A DNA stretch of 64,000 nt from an uncultured Pseudomonadales bacterium (GCA_943842505.1 CALTDI010000004.1:248001-312000), one strand, 5' to 3'. Positions 27,790 to 37,747 are shown, numbered from the stretch's first letter. Made by a program: numbers and translations. Notes: a model not told the origin generated them from the sequence alone.

Positions 27790-29868
27790 TTATTCCTCTA
27801 AATAGCGCGCCACGCGAAAGCCGACGTCATCTCGTACTTCTTCACCGAAATCACGAAACGAGAGTCGCAGCTCAGTAACCGAGCCATGCGCCCAACTAGA
27901 ACCTCTTATAGTATGGAACTGACCCTCGGTCGGGCCCAGTGGATCAACCTCAACTCCACCAACAGAGCCAACGGCACCATAAAAATCATGCACCCACTCG
28001 GAGACATTTCCCGCCATATCATAGAGTTCATATTGATTAGGCTCAAAAGAAGCAACTGGCGACGTTGCGAGATAGCCATCGTCGTAATCAAACAGTACTT
28101 GTCCGAGATAGGACCGAGCAGTTACGTCTGCAAAATTTCCTGAATTCTCGGCTGGGGGCAGATCGCTTCCCCAGGAGTATTTCAATTGATTACCACTACC
28201 GTCTGTTCTTGCTGCCCAAGCCCATTCCGCTTCGGCAGGTAGCCGATAACCGGTGGAGTCTGGATTGAAACCAACTACGTCTTCGCCAGCAACGTCGTAG
28301 AAGTGTGGCAGAGACTCCTGGTCGCTTAACCAATTACAGAAAAGTGCCGCCTGCGCCCAGGTAATTCTGACAACCGGCTGCGCCTCATTATCGAGAGTTA
28401 ATCCTTGCAAGGTACCGGAGCTATGCTCCTCGTTAAATAGCCTGTACTGGGCATTGGTAACTTCCTGAACGCCCAAATAGAAAGGCCTCTCAAGTTTAAT
28501 ATCACGAAGATTCTCATTAGGCCTTCTACCTGCCTCACGCCTCGAGGCTCCCATGGTAAAGGCCCCCGGATAGAATAGTTTAAGAGTTTGACCAGCAGCT
28601 GAAACAATTATTGGCTTGATCTGTTCCAGGCGCGCCTGCTCCAGCGACTTGAGAGCGACACTGATTACCTGCTCCAGACCCGGGCGCGAAGTAAATTCTG
28701 TTGAATAGGGGATAAATCCCGCCTTACGAATCTCAATCTGTTGACTGGCGGCCATCAACTCGATGGTCTGGTTTGCAGTCCCTCTGAACTGTCCATCTAC
28801 ATACAGTTCAGCATCTTCCGGTTGCGCCATAACACTGACAGTCATCAGTATCGGCTCAAGGGCAATAGTAATATCTCGCTCCTCATTCGCCTGAGTCCGT
28901 ATCGAGAGCGAGTTGGAGTTATAGCCATTCTTGAAGAACGTAAGCTCATGATTCTCACCAGGCGCCAATGCAACTTCTAGCGGAGTGAGGCCCTTGAATT
29001 CGCCCCCAATTGTTACGCTGGCGGCGCTTGGGTTCGATTGTATAAACAATAGGCCATCTGCTGGCTCTAATTCCACCAGCGGTATAGAAAAATCTTCACC
29101 AGCCAAGATGTCGTATTCTTCCTGCCATGCCTTGTGCCCGGCGAATTTCAATACAAGATCGCGCTGACCCTGAATGATTTCGGCATTCAGGGGAGTGCTG
29201 CCAATAATCTCACCGTCAACCAAGATATCTGCGCCACTTGGGGTAGTGCTCAGACTTACGGTAGCCCATGCTTGCTCCAGACTGGCAGAGAAGCTCTGTT
29301 CAACCGAGCGGCCCTCTATAGTTATGGTATCGCCATAGTCCAGGTAGCGATCTTTGACGATAGAAAGCTGATGCTCGCCAGGCTCTACTTCAACATTCAG
29401 CAGAGGTGTCTGCCCGATATCAACACCATCAATTCTTACGCGCGCGTCAACCAGATCTGCACTGTCGAAACTGACTATGCCTGGCAATTTTCGCATTTCG
29501 AACGGGTGGGTTTGTGATTGCTCTTCGCTCACAAGAAGACGAGTCACCGTATCGTGATAGCCCTCGTTACGCAGGGTGATCTGATAGGACCCTGTTCGCA
29601 TGAGATAGCGCTGGCCTAACTTGATGCTAGTACCATTGTCGATGCTTATCTGTGCAGTTATAGGATTGACCTCGACGAAGACCGACCTGGCCGTCAACAC
29701 AAACCAGGCCGCCATAACAGAAACGAGTAGAAAGGTAGCCACAACAAGATGTAGCCATCTAAACCGGTAGGAAAAATTTTGGCTCTGCTCACTATGTGGC
29801 GTGAAATCGATTGGAACAATAGGGTCAGTTGCCCCATTTATGTTCTTTATGTCGTCAGCGTCGCTCAT
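27790..29868 (-). CDS. Membrane-anchored PEGA-repeat protein with C-terminal sulfatase-modifying-factor (FGE-like) domain
   Basis: 692 aa. Cytosolic N-terminus (~1-38), one transmembrane helix (~40-62, LHLVVATFLLVSVMAAWFVL), then about five PEGA-type repeats (~65-410), each with an IDG/VDG...G.TPL turn such as RVRIDGVDIGQTPL, DILVDGEIIGSTPL and SVTIGGEFKGLTPL. Residues ~425-690 are an FGE-sulfatase/C-type-lectin-like fold: GAFTMGASRREAG, FYLGVQEVTNAQYRLF, GYRLPAEAEWAWAARTDG, YELYDMAGNVSEWVHDFY, RGSSWAHGS and VGFRVAR. The region that carries the catalytic Cys pair in true FGE has none, so it is unlikely to make formylglycine and is more likely a binding module. It faces the periplasm. It lies 6 nt downstream of the TPR gene. 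Confidence 0.85.
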   Translation of the reverse strand: MSDADDIKNINGATDPIVPIDFTPHSEQSQNFSYRFRWLHLVVATFLLVSVMAAWFVLTARSVFVEVNPITAQISIDNGTSIKLGQRYLMRTGSYQITLRNEGYHDTVTRLLVSEEQSQTHPFEMRKLPGIVSFDSADLVDARVRIDGVDIGQTPLLNVEVEPGEHQLSIVKDRYLDYGDTITIEGRSVEQSFSASLEQAWATVSLSTTPSGADILVDGEIIGSTPLNAEIIQGQRDLVLKFAGHKAWQEEYDILAGEDFSIPLVELEPADGLLFIQSNPSAASVTIGGEFKGLTPLEVALAPGENHELTFFKNGYNSNSLSIRTQANEERDITIALEPILMTVSVMAQPEDAELYVDGQFRGTANQTIELMAASQQIEIRKAGFIPYSTEFTSRPGLEQVISVALKSLEQARLEQIKPIIVSAAGQTLKLFYPGAFTMGASRREAGRRPNENLRDIKLERPFYLGVQEVTNAQYRLFNEEHSSGTLQGLTLDNEAQPVVRITWAQAALFCNWLSDQESLPHFYDVAGEDVVGFNPDSTGYRLPAEAEWAWAARTDGSGNQLKYSWGSDLPPAENSGNFADVTARSYLGQVLFDYDDGYLATSPVASFEPNQYELYDMAGNVSEWVHDFYGAVGSVGGVEVDPLGPTEGQFHTIRGSSWAHGSVTELRLSFRDFGEEVRDDVGFRVARYLEE

Positions 29869-29874
29869 CTGTTA

Positions 29875-31407
29875 TTACCTGCCCGCTGACGAGATGCGCT
29901 CATCACACCGAACGACCACATTCTCGGGAGTCAGCCCAAAGCCTACTGTGAATTCTTCGCGCACATCCCTATAGCCGCTGCGTTTTCCAACAGCCACATA
30001 GCGGCCCGGTTTCAATGAGAGTGATGTCTGTTCGAAAAATCCCAGCTCGGATATTCTGAGCAAGGTTACGTCTGTTAGGCTGTCAGATCTGAAAGAGATG
30101 TCGATTGGAACTTGAGAATTTTCCAAAAACTTCTCTAGCGTATCTAGCTGCCCAACTAATCTTGGCCCCGGTTCTGGAATATCGCGACCCACCCAATACC
30201 ATCCGAGAGTTTCTTCGTACACCGCATCCTCAGAAAACCTTTCTGGATTAGCAATACCTTCCTCCAATAGCCGGTCTAGACCCGCCCTGCGATTGGCATA
30301 GTCACGGCCGTTAATGGCAAAAAGCAGATTGCTATCGATGGCCAAAACACTATCGTATTGATCAACCGCGTCCTGCCATTGTTCGTTTTTTTCTGCGGCG
30401 GTTATAAGTTCACGTATGCGTACTATTTCAGTATTCGCTATCTCATTCTCAGTCTGGATGATCGCGGCCTGAGCCTCATCCTGTTTTATACCCAAAGTTG
30501 ACGCTCTCTGAAACTCAGCGATGGCTTGCTCAGGTTCACCCTGTTGCAGTAATACATAACCACTGGACATTATTTGGGCAAATTCACGCTCAGTGATGCG
30601 CAGCGACACTTCGGCAACTTTCTCAGTTGCTATCTCGTTATAACTGTCAAGACTAAGGACTTCATTGTAATTGGCAAGCGCCTGCTGCAACTGTCCGCCT
30701 TCCTCTAACTCTCCCGCTTCGGTGAGTAGTGCTGTGACAGCATCCAGGGTCAATGCGCGTTGCTCGCCAATCTGTGCAGCTTCATTCTCAGGATCGAGCA
30801 GCAGGGCCAGCGTGTATTTGGCAAGGGCTTGGCTTGCATCTACGTCAATCAATGCGCGCTCGCCCTCGATCAGCGTCTGTTCCACTACCGTAGGCACGTT
30901 ATCGATTAATTCCTGCAAACCATCACGTCCAGCCTCATAGGACTCACGGGCCAGTAAAAAGTCCTGTGCGCGATAATACTCGTCTCCTATACTCGCCTGC
31001 TCCAGAGAGGTCTCATACTTTTGCTGACCCCATAGCGCAACGTCTAAAACGTCTAACTCGCCCTGGCTCGCTAATAGTTCGGCAAGCACGTCCTGCGCCT
31101 CCTTTCTCCGCAAGGCTCGCTGTGCCTCTTCGAATGGGGAGATCGCGCTTGCGGCGGGAGCAGTTCTTTCGGCGGTTGGGGTTTCGACTAGATCGGCGCG
31201 CCTTTCCAACGGCAACTCATAATCGGACACTACAGAGGGAAGAACGAAGATCACCAACAATGCGAGTAGGAGCAATCCACCCAAGCCAATCCATACCCAC
31301 GGCGAGGGTTTCTCCGCTGCAACGGTGGCAGCTTGATTTAAAAATACTGAATTGTCATTTTGATCAAAATCAACGGTGTCAATCTTGTCGACATCTTTAT
31401 CTGGCAT
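29875..31407 (-). CDS. Membrane-anchored TPR protein with PEGA-like C-terminus
   Basis: 510 aa, intact. N-terminal acidic tail, one transmembrane helix (~37-58, WVWIGLGGLLLLALLVIFVL), then a long alpha-helical region (~90-400) with TPR-like pairs such as ALAKYTLALLLDPENEAAQ, ALANYNEVLSLDSYNEIA, AIAEFQRASTLGIK and AVDQYDSVLAIDSNLLF. The C-terminal ~90 residues (DVTLLRISELGFFEQ, LKPGRYVAVGKRSGYRDV) resemble a PEGA-like module. The topology is the same as the FGE/PEGA protein downstream, and the two are probably co-translated. A scaffold role in the periplasm is inferred. Confidence 0.75.
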   Translation of the reverse strand: MPDKDVDKIDTVDFDQNDNSVFLNQAATVAAEKPSPWVWIGLGGLLLLALLVIFVLPSVVSDYELPLERRADLVETPTAERTAPAASAISPFEEAQRALRRKEAQDVLAELLASQGELDVLDVALWGQQKYETSLEQASIGDEYYRAQDFLLARESYEAGRDGLQELIDNVPTVVEQTLIEGERALIDVDASQALAKYTLALLLDPENEAAQIGEQRALTLDAVTALLTEAGELEEGGQLQQALANYNEVLSLDSYNEIATEKVAEVSLRITEREFAQIMSSGYVLLQQGEPEQAIAEFQRASTLGIKQDEAQAAIIQTENEIANTEIVRIRELITAAEKNEQWQDAVDQYDSVLAIDSNLLFAINGRDYANRRAGLDRLLEEGIANPERFSEDAVYEETLGWYWVGRDIPEPGPRLVGQLDTLEKFLENSQVPIDISFRSDSLTDVTLLRISELGFFEQTSLSLKPGRYVAVGKRSGYRDVREEFTVGFGLTPENVVVRCDERISSAGR

Positions 31408-31452
31408 AGCGCATTCTGTGCGTGGGCAGACCCACTATTATGGATGAACCGA

Positions 31453-32659
31453 TTAAATATCACCTACTTCTGACGCATAGATATCAGACAAGATATCTTT
31501 CCACTGGGCATACTGCTCTTCGACCGAGCCGGTTAGTGTGATGGTACGATCGTCCAAACTAAATACCCGTGGAGCTACTTCGTTTTCTAATGACTCACCC
31601 AATTCTTCCAATGCTTCCATGTGAATTCTGGCTTCCGCTCGCTTATCGAAGCCACTCTTGATAAGATAAGCGCCCGCACCAACACCCACCGCGCCGCCGG
31701 TCTTGAGTCGCATAGTTCCCACCATTGGTTGCCGCAGCCAGGCCACCCAGAACGGCAGCCGCACCAGCTGCGAATCTTCGATTAGCTGAGGCGCGTAATT
31801 CTCTTAGTGTAATTGTTTCTTCGTAGCTCAACTCCCGCCAAGTGTCATAGGGCAAACGCATCTGCCTTACATAGGTTGCGTAATAATCTTGCACGGTGTC
31901 GATGAACATGAAGTCGCGCTCTCTTATGTCACGCACTCTCCGTAGCACCGGATCAGATTCAGCGGGCAGAGAAACTATCTGTAAATTGCCGCGGCGATCG
32001 GTTGCTAGGTAGGAATCGAAAACATCCGGCGAGAAGCGACGCGCGAAGAGTAATTCTGAAATAGTACGAATCTCTACGATCTCTCGGCTAGTCAGATTAC
32101 GCTTTCGGTATTCCAACAAATCATTCGAGATTTTATTGTAAATAACTTGAAAGGGATCGGCTTGCTGACGCTGGGAAGGCTCGTAGCTAAACTGACTGAT
32201 CACCTCATCATAGACTTTTGTATACCACTGCCTGCCGCTCGAATCGGTGACTTCAATGCGCATCCGCATAGCCTCACCATCGGACTGCAAGATAGTGCCA
32301 TTGATGTAAACGTCCATGGGGCTTTCATTGTTGGGCATCAAGCGCACGATGCCCCAGTTCGCAGAACGCTGCAGCGTGTCTGCCAAGAGGAACGGCGCAT
32401 AGCGCGACTCTGCCACGCGAATTTCATGGTTAACCGTCTCTTCCTCGCGCTTGGCGATCTCATCGATGCCCGGGTCGAATACGGCAACGCCAACATCCAA
32501 AAGCAAGTCTTCCGGAACATCCTGGCTGTCTTGAACTATGGGTGTGTAGCTTGTCGTTTTAACAGTATGTGAATTACAGGCGGCTAGATACAGGGCTAGT
32601 AATGCTGTGCCTGCAATATTCTTTAGCTGCTGTGCCGTTAACACTTTCAATGCTCTCAT
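31453..32659 (-). CDS. Lipoprotein of unknown function, one frameshift
   Basis: Lipobox LYLAACNS (Cys28), then a soluble domain (LDVGVAVFDPGID..., VYINGTILQSDGEAMRMRI, REIVEIRTISELLFARRFSP) and a glycine/alanine-rich stretch. The frame breaks near 31700; the other frame continues as KTGGAVGVGAGAYLIKSGFD and RIHMEALEELGESLE to a TAA at 31453, ~400 aa in total. The GxGAGA-type small-residue run could be a membrane-inserting hairpin. Its ATG overlaps the end of the Ser-rich lipoprotein gene by 4 nt. The early VAVFDPG pattern faintly recalls secretion-type lipoproteins, but I do not assign a family. Confidence 0.62.
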
Positions 32660-33831
32660 TGGTCCTCACCTAAGCCTGTATAGTTTCTATATTCCTGCCA
32701 GAGTGCCTCACGTAATTCCGGATCAGGCTCTGCCATCGCCGCCTCGCGCAATTGCCTCGCCACGACATCATCGTCACGGCCACTGGGAATATCGTCCGGC
32801 GGCGGAAAGGTTTCCGTCGGTGGCGCGCCCGGTGTCTGGGGCTGCGATGAGGTTAGAACCGAAGAAGGCGATGCGCCGGATTCGGGCATGGTCTGTGGCT
32901 GTGCAGAATTGCTGCCCCCTCCACCACCGCCGGCCCCGCCTAGGCTGAAGACCCAGCAGCATTGCTTTCCGCCTGCGCTCTTTCGCGCTCTCCCAGAATA
33001 TACCCATCAAAGGTTTCATACCCTTTGCGAAGCCGTCTCATCTAATACCCTAGCACGCTCCTGCGCTGTCATGGTGCCGCTGCCAGCTGGCTGCGTGCCG
33101 CTATCACCCGCACCGGAACTTGACTGCCCGTTCGCGCCATCCTGCGCCGCCCCGCCACTTAGCACGCCATCTGGCAGAGTATCTAGACTATAATTCCCAC
33201 TTGGCCGCCCTAATCCGCCGCCAGATGATTGATTTGTTCCACTTCCTAGGTCTCCTGTAGAGCCGTCTCTGCCGTCATTTCCAGATTGACTGCTCTGGCC
33301 TGGTAACCGTGTCTGCGAACCCGCCGCCTGCCCTGGGCTAGTGCCTAGTGTTCCAGCGGGGGTAGCTCCTGCAGCGCCACCCGCTGCTTGAGTTCCCTGA
33401 GCAGAACCCTGTGCCGAGGGGCTGGAGCCATCTCTTCCCGACTGCCCTGGTTGCTGCCCAGCACTGCTTGCGCTGGCAGAAGACTGGCTTCCCGCCGCGC
33501 TGCTCTGGCTGGACTGTTGCCCGGCCTGACTGGACGGAATGCTTGGCATAGAACTGGATGTACTCTGACTCTGCCCGCTGCTCTGGCTCTGACTGGAAGA
33601 AGAGCTTTGACTGGAACTACTAGAGGAGCTGCTTGAGCTGGCACTTGAAGACTGCGAGCTGCTTGAACTCGACGAGGATGACGGTAACGATGCCGAGCTC
33701 TGACTCTGACTCTGACTCTGACTGCTAGATTGACAGGCCACCACGGCGGCACTTATAGCCACTAGGGCTATAGCCTTAGCAAGCGTCTTTAGACCGTCAT
33801 TCATCCGCTGCATGGATTGCATACATTTCAT
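32656..33831 (-). CDS. Ser/Gln-rich low-complexity lipoprotein, two frameshifts
   Basis: Lipobox SAAVVAC (Cys33) followed directly by ~90 residues almost only Ser with Gln (runs of up to nine Ser), then Gly/Ser/Gln/Ala-rich sequence to ~240. Stop at 33016; frame shifts near 33020 (YETFDGYILGERERAQAES) and near 32943 (LGGAGGGGGSNSAQPQ) join it to PDDIPSGRDDDVVARQLRE and a charged end at 32656, ~390 aa in total. The C-terminus resembles a conserved helical tail. The DNA at 33690-33725 holds four copies of a hexamer (TCTGAC on the plus strand) coding Ser-Gln. A long disordered tether from the outer membrane is the simplest reading. Confidence 0.65.
33690..33725. repeat. Hexanucleotide tandem repeat (CTCTGA/TCTGAC, ~4 copies)
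   Basis: Four consecutive hexamers on the plus strand lie inside the Ser-rich lipoprotein and encode Ser-Gln units. Because the unit is six bases, copy changes would alter tether length, not frame. Confidence 0.6.
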
Positions 33832-34055
33832 CCTGTTCTCGACCCCCTGCTTTTCCCAGTTTGTCGATTTTTGACTGTTTCAATCACGTTCGGCTCTTTT
33901 CGCCGACGTTATCGAAATATTTATAATCGTCAGTAACGACAATTTATCGTCTATTAATAATCCAGACCGCCTTAACCAAGGCTTAACCAATGCTCCCCGG
34001 GAGGCCAGTAATAGCAAGGAATAGGCTGATCGATGCTACCTGTTCGGCCAATAAA

Positions 34056-35444
34056 TTAGTACCAATACCGATATCTAAAATGTTTCTGGCTAGAATGCTG
34101 CGGCACACCGTCAACTATGAGCGGACGAAACCGCGTAGAGCGAACCATGCTGCGTAATTTGCTCAGCTGTAGTTTATTCGCCTCGCTCTCTTCCGTATCA
34201 ATCGCTATATTCCTGACTACACCCCTGTCTGTTACATCAAAAGTGAGGTCTGCAAAATCGAAATTCAATGCATCGGTACCGTCTTCGTTCTTATAGTACG
34301 CTTCAGGTATCTCAATAGATGATGCAAAGCTGGGTAATGGCACAACTTCTCCGAAGAGCCGCTGCGTCAACACTTCTGCATTCTCCTGCTCCTGCAGGAC
34401 ATTCCAAGCAAGTTGATAGCTTTCAAGTGCAGCGCGACGCTGACCAAACAGAAGATACCAATCGGCTAAGTGAGTAATCGCTTCCGCTAAGACATAAGGC
34501 TCATCTGCCTTCTCACTATAGACCTGCACAATCTCTGCGAGGGCCCGCTCGCCGGTTCGAAACCCCGGAGCTTGTATTCGGCGCTGTTCATTGAGCTGCT
34601 CCGCCAACATCTGCTGCATGTTTCTGTATTCGGGGCGGTCGATTTCAAGCATCAAGTCTTGGTTTCTGGATACCAGATAGGCCGAGTTCGCGATGTTCTG
34701 CTGGTAAGTGATAAAACGTTCATCGTTCTTGCCGAAATGAACGCCAACCATTCGCGCTGCCGCGTTAAACATGATCTCGGATTGTCGTAACCTGATACCC
34801 GGCAGCTCACCATAGCCCACGTTAAAAGCCTGAATATGCCAGGTTGCCAGACGTTCCAATCCGGGGATGAGTCGCGGGTCGTCGTAACCAAAAGCCTTCT
34901 GCTGCACATGGAACAGGTAGTTATTGTAGATATCTGCCTGTTCCCAATCTCCCAGGGCCATGTGGCTCTGGATTAGCTGTTCAACGACAGGAATCTGCTC
35001 CAGAGTATAGAGCCCCGCATTGATTCGATTGACGTGAATAGCCCTATCCAGGGTTTCGACAGCGGCCAGATGATCGCCCTGCTCCTGTTGCAGCCGACCT
35101 AAGGCAGCAAGCTCCTCGACCAGGCCATCATCCCAAGCGCCGCCATCGAGCTCGATCGCCGAAACAGCTGAATTGTACTGATTAATACTGTCCACGCGTT
35201 GATCGAAGGCCGGGTCTAATTCCGGGTCGACGCTTGGCGCTACTGGCGAATGCGAGACTTGGTCCGATCCGTCAACTATGAGCACAGGCATATCGAAGTA
35301 AAGTAGTGGTGACCCGGCGCGACTACTATCTTCGGGAAGTGCAGCCTCAAGCGGTGGCGCGTCTTGCCCGAACACAAACGAAGCGGCTAAAGCGCTGGTT
35401 AGGCCTAGAAGTTGGGTGCTGTGATGAACGAAGCGTGATCTCAT
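34056..35444 (-). CDS. Periplasmic tetratricopeptide protein with TonB-C-like end
   Basis: 462 aa with a signal peptide (~1-26, cleavage near FVFGQDA), then helical repeats (LAALGRLQQEQGDHLAAVET, ALGDWEQADIYNNYLF, THLADWYLLFGQRRAALESY). The C-terminal ~85 residues (FDFADLTFDVTDRGVVRNI and SMVRSTRFRPLIVDG) match the energy-transducer/TonB C-terminal-like domain appended to many secreted TPR proteins. It lies 224 nt upstream of the Ser-rich lipoprotein gene, with its own start, so it may be the first gene of the cluster or an independent unit. Function unknown; a periplasmic scaffold is inferred. Confidence 0.72.
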   Translation of the reverse strand: MRSRFVHHSTQLLGLTSALAASFVFGQDAPPLEAALPEDSSRAGSPLLYFDMPVLIVDGSDQVSHSPVAPSVDPELDPAFDQRVDSINQYNSAVSAIELDGGAWDDGLVEELAALGRLQQEQGDHLAAVETLDRAIHVNRINAGLYTLEQIPVVEQLIQSHMALGDWEQADIYNNYLFHVQQKAFGYDDPRLIPGLERLATWHIQAFNVGYGELPGIRLRQSEIMFNAAARMVGVHFGKNDERFITYQQNIANSAYLVSRNQDLMLEIDRPEYRNMQQMLAEQLNEQRRIQAPGFRTGERALAEIVQVYSEKADEPYVLAEAITHLADWYLLFGQRRAALESYQLAWNVLQEQENAEVLTQRLFGEVVPLPSFASSIEIPEAYYKNEDGTDALNFDFADLTFDVTDRGVVRNIAIDTEESEANKLQLSKLRSMVRSTRFRPLIVDGVPQHSSQKHFRYRYWY

Positions 35445-35740
35445 GGTTCTGCCGGTTTCTGCCTATTCCCTGACTAGTGAGGTGCAGTAAAGGTGGATAG
35501 AGCCCACTAACAAAGACATCCTGATAGTCAGTTGAGAGTTCTTTGCAAGCCAGTCTTTTAAAAGCCTAAGTCGAGCTATCTAGCTATTCAGTTATATCAC
35601 CTGAGAATTTGGCCTGTAAATAACTCCTACTCGATATTGCTGTGCTATATACGCAGCTATTAGGCAACTATACGAGCAATTTAGGAAAAACAGTTCAAAT
35701 CAAAAGCCGCTGCGAGACAGTTATGTTCCGGTCTGACTTC

Positions 35741-37747
35741 TTAGTCTAACTTCTTCAAGATGAGGTTGCCGAACTCATCGGGGGCTGCCGACCAACCCGC
35801 TGCTACAAACGTTGTAGCAGAGTACTCGGTTATGATTGCGGGGCCTGCTACCCAATCTCCGGGGCACAATTGTGTTCGCTGCAACAGTTTCGCCTTTACT
35901 GTCTCACCATAGACCTTGCACTGCTGGGTATTATTACAGCCAGTGTCGGCAATATGCTCAGGCATAACAAAGCGCGCTCTGCGGGTGGAGACATTGACAC
36001 GAATCGTTAGCAATTCGACGGGGGCGTCGTGGGAATATCCATAGCGCTGTCTGTGGAGTTCTTGAAACGCTGTGATTGCTTCGGCTATAGCGGTGAAATC
36101 GACATTCAGGGTATATGACTGCCCTTTGTATCTAAGGTCAGCACTCCGATTCGATACCAACATAGATTCGGGTAGGCCTTCGCTAGCTAGCTGTGCAATA
36201 CCACGTTGCTCTAGGCTGGCGTACTGTTGCTCTAGTTCTTGTTCGTCAATTTGCTCAGCGTCCAGACTCAGCGTCTTGGAAAACTGTCGTCCCTGCTCTG
36301 CCACTACCATTCCCAAAGCTGAGAGCACGCCGCCATGCACCGGCACGATTGCATCACCCATACCCATCGCATCGGCGAGCGCACAGACATGCAAGCTACC
36401 TGCGCCACCAAAACTCGCAAGAATGAATTCTTTCGGATCGTGACCCTTATTTACGGTGATAAGCCTAATCGCCTTCGCCATGTGCTCATTCGCTATATCG
36501 ATGATGCCCAGCGCCGTCTCTTCTATCGGCAAGCCTATGCGCTTCGCCAGAGGTTCTATGCTTGCCCGGGCTTTCTGTAGACTGAGCTTAAGATCCCCCG
36601 CGAGCGCCGCGTCAAATTGCAGTCTGCCCAGCACCAGGTTTGCATCACTCACCGTCGCTTCCTCCCCGCCACGGTCGTAACAGGCCGGTCCCGGATCAGC
36701 CCCCGCCGAGCGCGGACCGACCTGCAACATGCCCCCAGTGTCGACGAAGGCTATGGAGCCTCCTCCGGCCCCTATCGTCTCCATATCAACCATGGGAACC
36801 GCAATCGGATAACTCGCTATTGAAGATTCATTGCTGGTACGGATCTTTCCATCCAGCAAGGCGACGTCAGTTGATGTCCCTCCCATATCGAAGCTGATGA
36901 ATTTCGTCTTGCCCTGCTGCTGTGCAAGAAAGGCAATAGCCGTGAGCCCACCGGCGGGGCCGGAGAGCAGGAGATTCACCGCTGACTCCGCCGCCGTACT
37001 TGCCGCCATTGTCTCACCGCTGGACTGCATAACCTGCAGCGACGTGCTACCCAGTTCTTCCTGAAGTGCCTTCAGGTAACCACTAATAACCGGGCCTAGG
37101 GCTGCATTTAACCAGGTCGCGATGCCTCGCTCGTATTCTTTGTATTCTGGTAAGACGCTCGAAGAACGACTCACGAAACGATCTGCTGTCTGCGCTTGAA
37201 TCGCGGCCTCAATCTTGCGTTCGAAACCGTCGTCAAGAAATGAAAAGAGTAAATTGATGGCGATAGCATCCGGCGCCAGTGCCTCGATCTCTTCGAGCAG
37301 GATGGCAATCTCAGAATCTGACAAAGGCAATACCGCCGACCCGTCCGCCCCTATGCGCCCACCTGTCTCGAGGCAGAGCTCCGAAGGCACTGGAGGCGTC
37401 ACTGCCGGGGTCTCTAAGGCATAGAGTTGTGGGCGGGTCTGTCTGGCTAACTGCAACATGTCTGCAAAACCATAATTCGTAATGAATGCGGTACGCGCCA
37501 ACTTGCCTTCAAGAACAGCATTGGTTGCAACGGTGCTCCCATGGATGAGTTGTAAGCTGCCATCATCCAGATGAGATTCCAGCCCCATAGCCCGTATCCC
37601 ATGGAGAATTGCCTGCTCGGGCGCGTCGGGTGTTGAAAGAGTCTTGTAGACCTCGACGGAAACGACTGGCTCGAGACGAACCAGCACGAAGTCAGTAAAC
37701 GTGCCTCCCGCATCAATTCCCAGTAGCATATGCTGCGTCAAATTCAT
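35741..37747 (-). CDS. Hydantoinase/oxoprolinase family protein (HyuA-like)
   Basis: 668 aa. Actin-fold ATPase/hydrolase with the N-terminal LGIDAGGTFTDFVLVR, LIHGSTVATNAVLEGK, SGPAGGLTAIAFLAQ, FISFDMGGTSTDVALLDG and FILASFGGAGSLHVCALADA motifs of HyuA. These enzymes normally work with a HyuB partner on hydantoins, 5-oxoproline or acetone-like substrates with ATP. No hyuB is beside it: downstream is the gap before the TPR gene and upstream is the divergent mutM. It may be a single-subunit variant or have a distant partner. Confidence 0.87.
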   Translation of the reverse strand: MNLTQHMLLGIDAGGTFTDFVLVRLEPVVSVEVYKTLSTPDAPEQAILHGIRAMGLESHLDDGSLQLIHGSTVATNAVLEGKLARTAFITNYGFADMLQLARQTRPQLYALETPAVTPPVPSELCLETGGRIGADGSAVLPLSDSEIAILLEEIEALAPDAIAINLLFSFLDDGFERKIEAAIQAQTADRFVSRSSSVLPEYKEYERGIATWLNAALGPVISGYLKALQEELGSTSLQVMQSSGETMAASTAAESAVNLLLSGPAGGLTAIAFLAQQQGKTKFISFDMGGTSTDVALLDGKIRTSNESSIASYPIAVPMVDMETIGAGGGSIAFVDTGGMLQVGPRSAGADPGPACYDRGGEEATVSDANLVLGRLQFDAALAGDLKLSLQKARASIEPLAKRIGLPIEETALGIIDIANEHMAKAIRLITVNKGHDPKEFILASFGGAGSLHVCALADAMGMGDAIVPVHGGVLSALGMVVAEQGRQFSKTLSLDAEQIDEQELEQQYASLEQRGIAQLASEGLPESMLVSNRSADLRYKGQSYTLNVDFTAIAEAITAFQELHRQRYGYSHDAPVELLTIRVNVSTRRARFVMPEHIADTGCNNTQQCKVYGETVKAKLLQRTQLCPGDWVAGPAIITEYSATTFVAAGWSAAPDEFGNLILKKLD

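Noticed and set aside
33345..33752. Arg/Pro-rich minus-strand frame inside the Ser-rich gene
   Set aside because: It is an alternative-frame reading of low-complexity Ser/Gly codons.
20364..35444. Known anti-phage Zorya or Tol-Pal system
   Set aside because: No ZorB-type OmpA domain, helicase or nuclease; no TolA, TolB or Pal. Only the channel type is shared.
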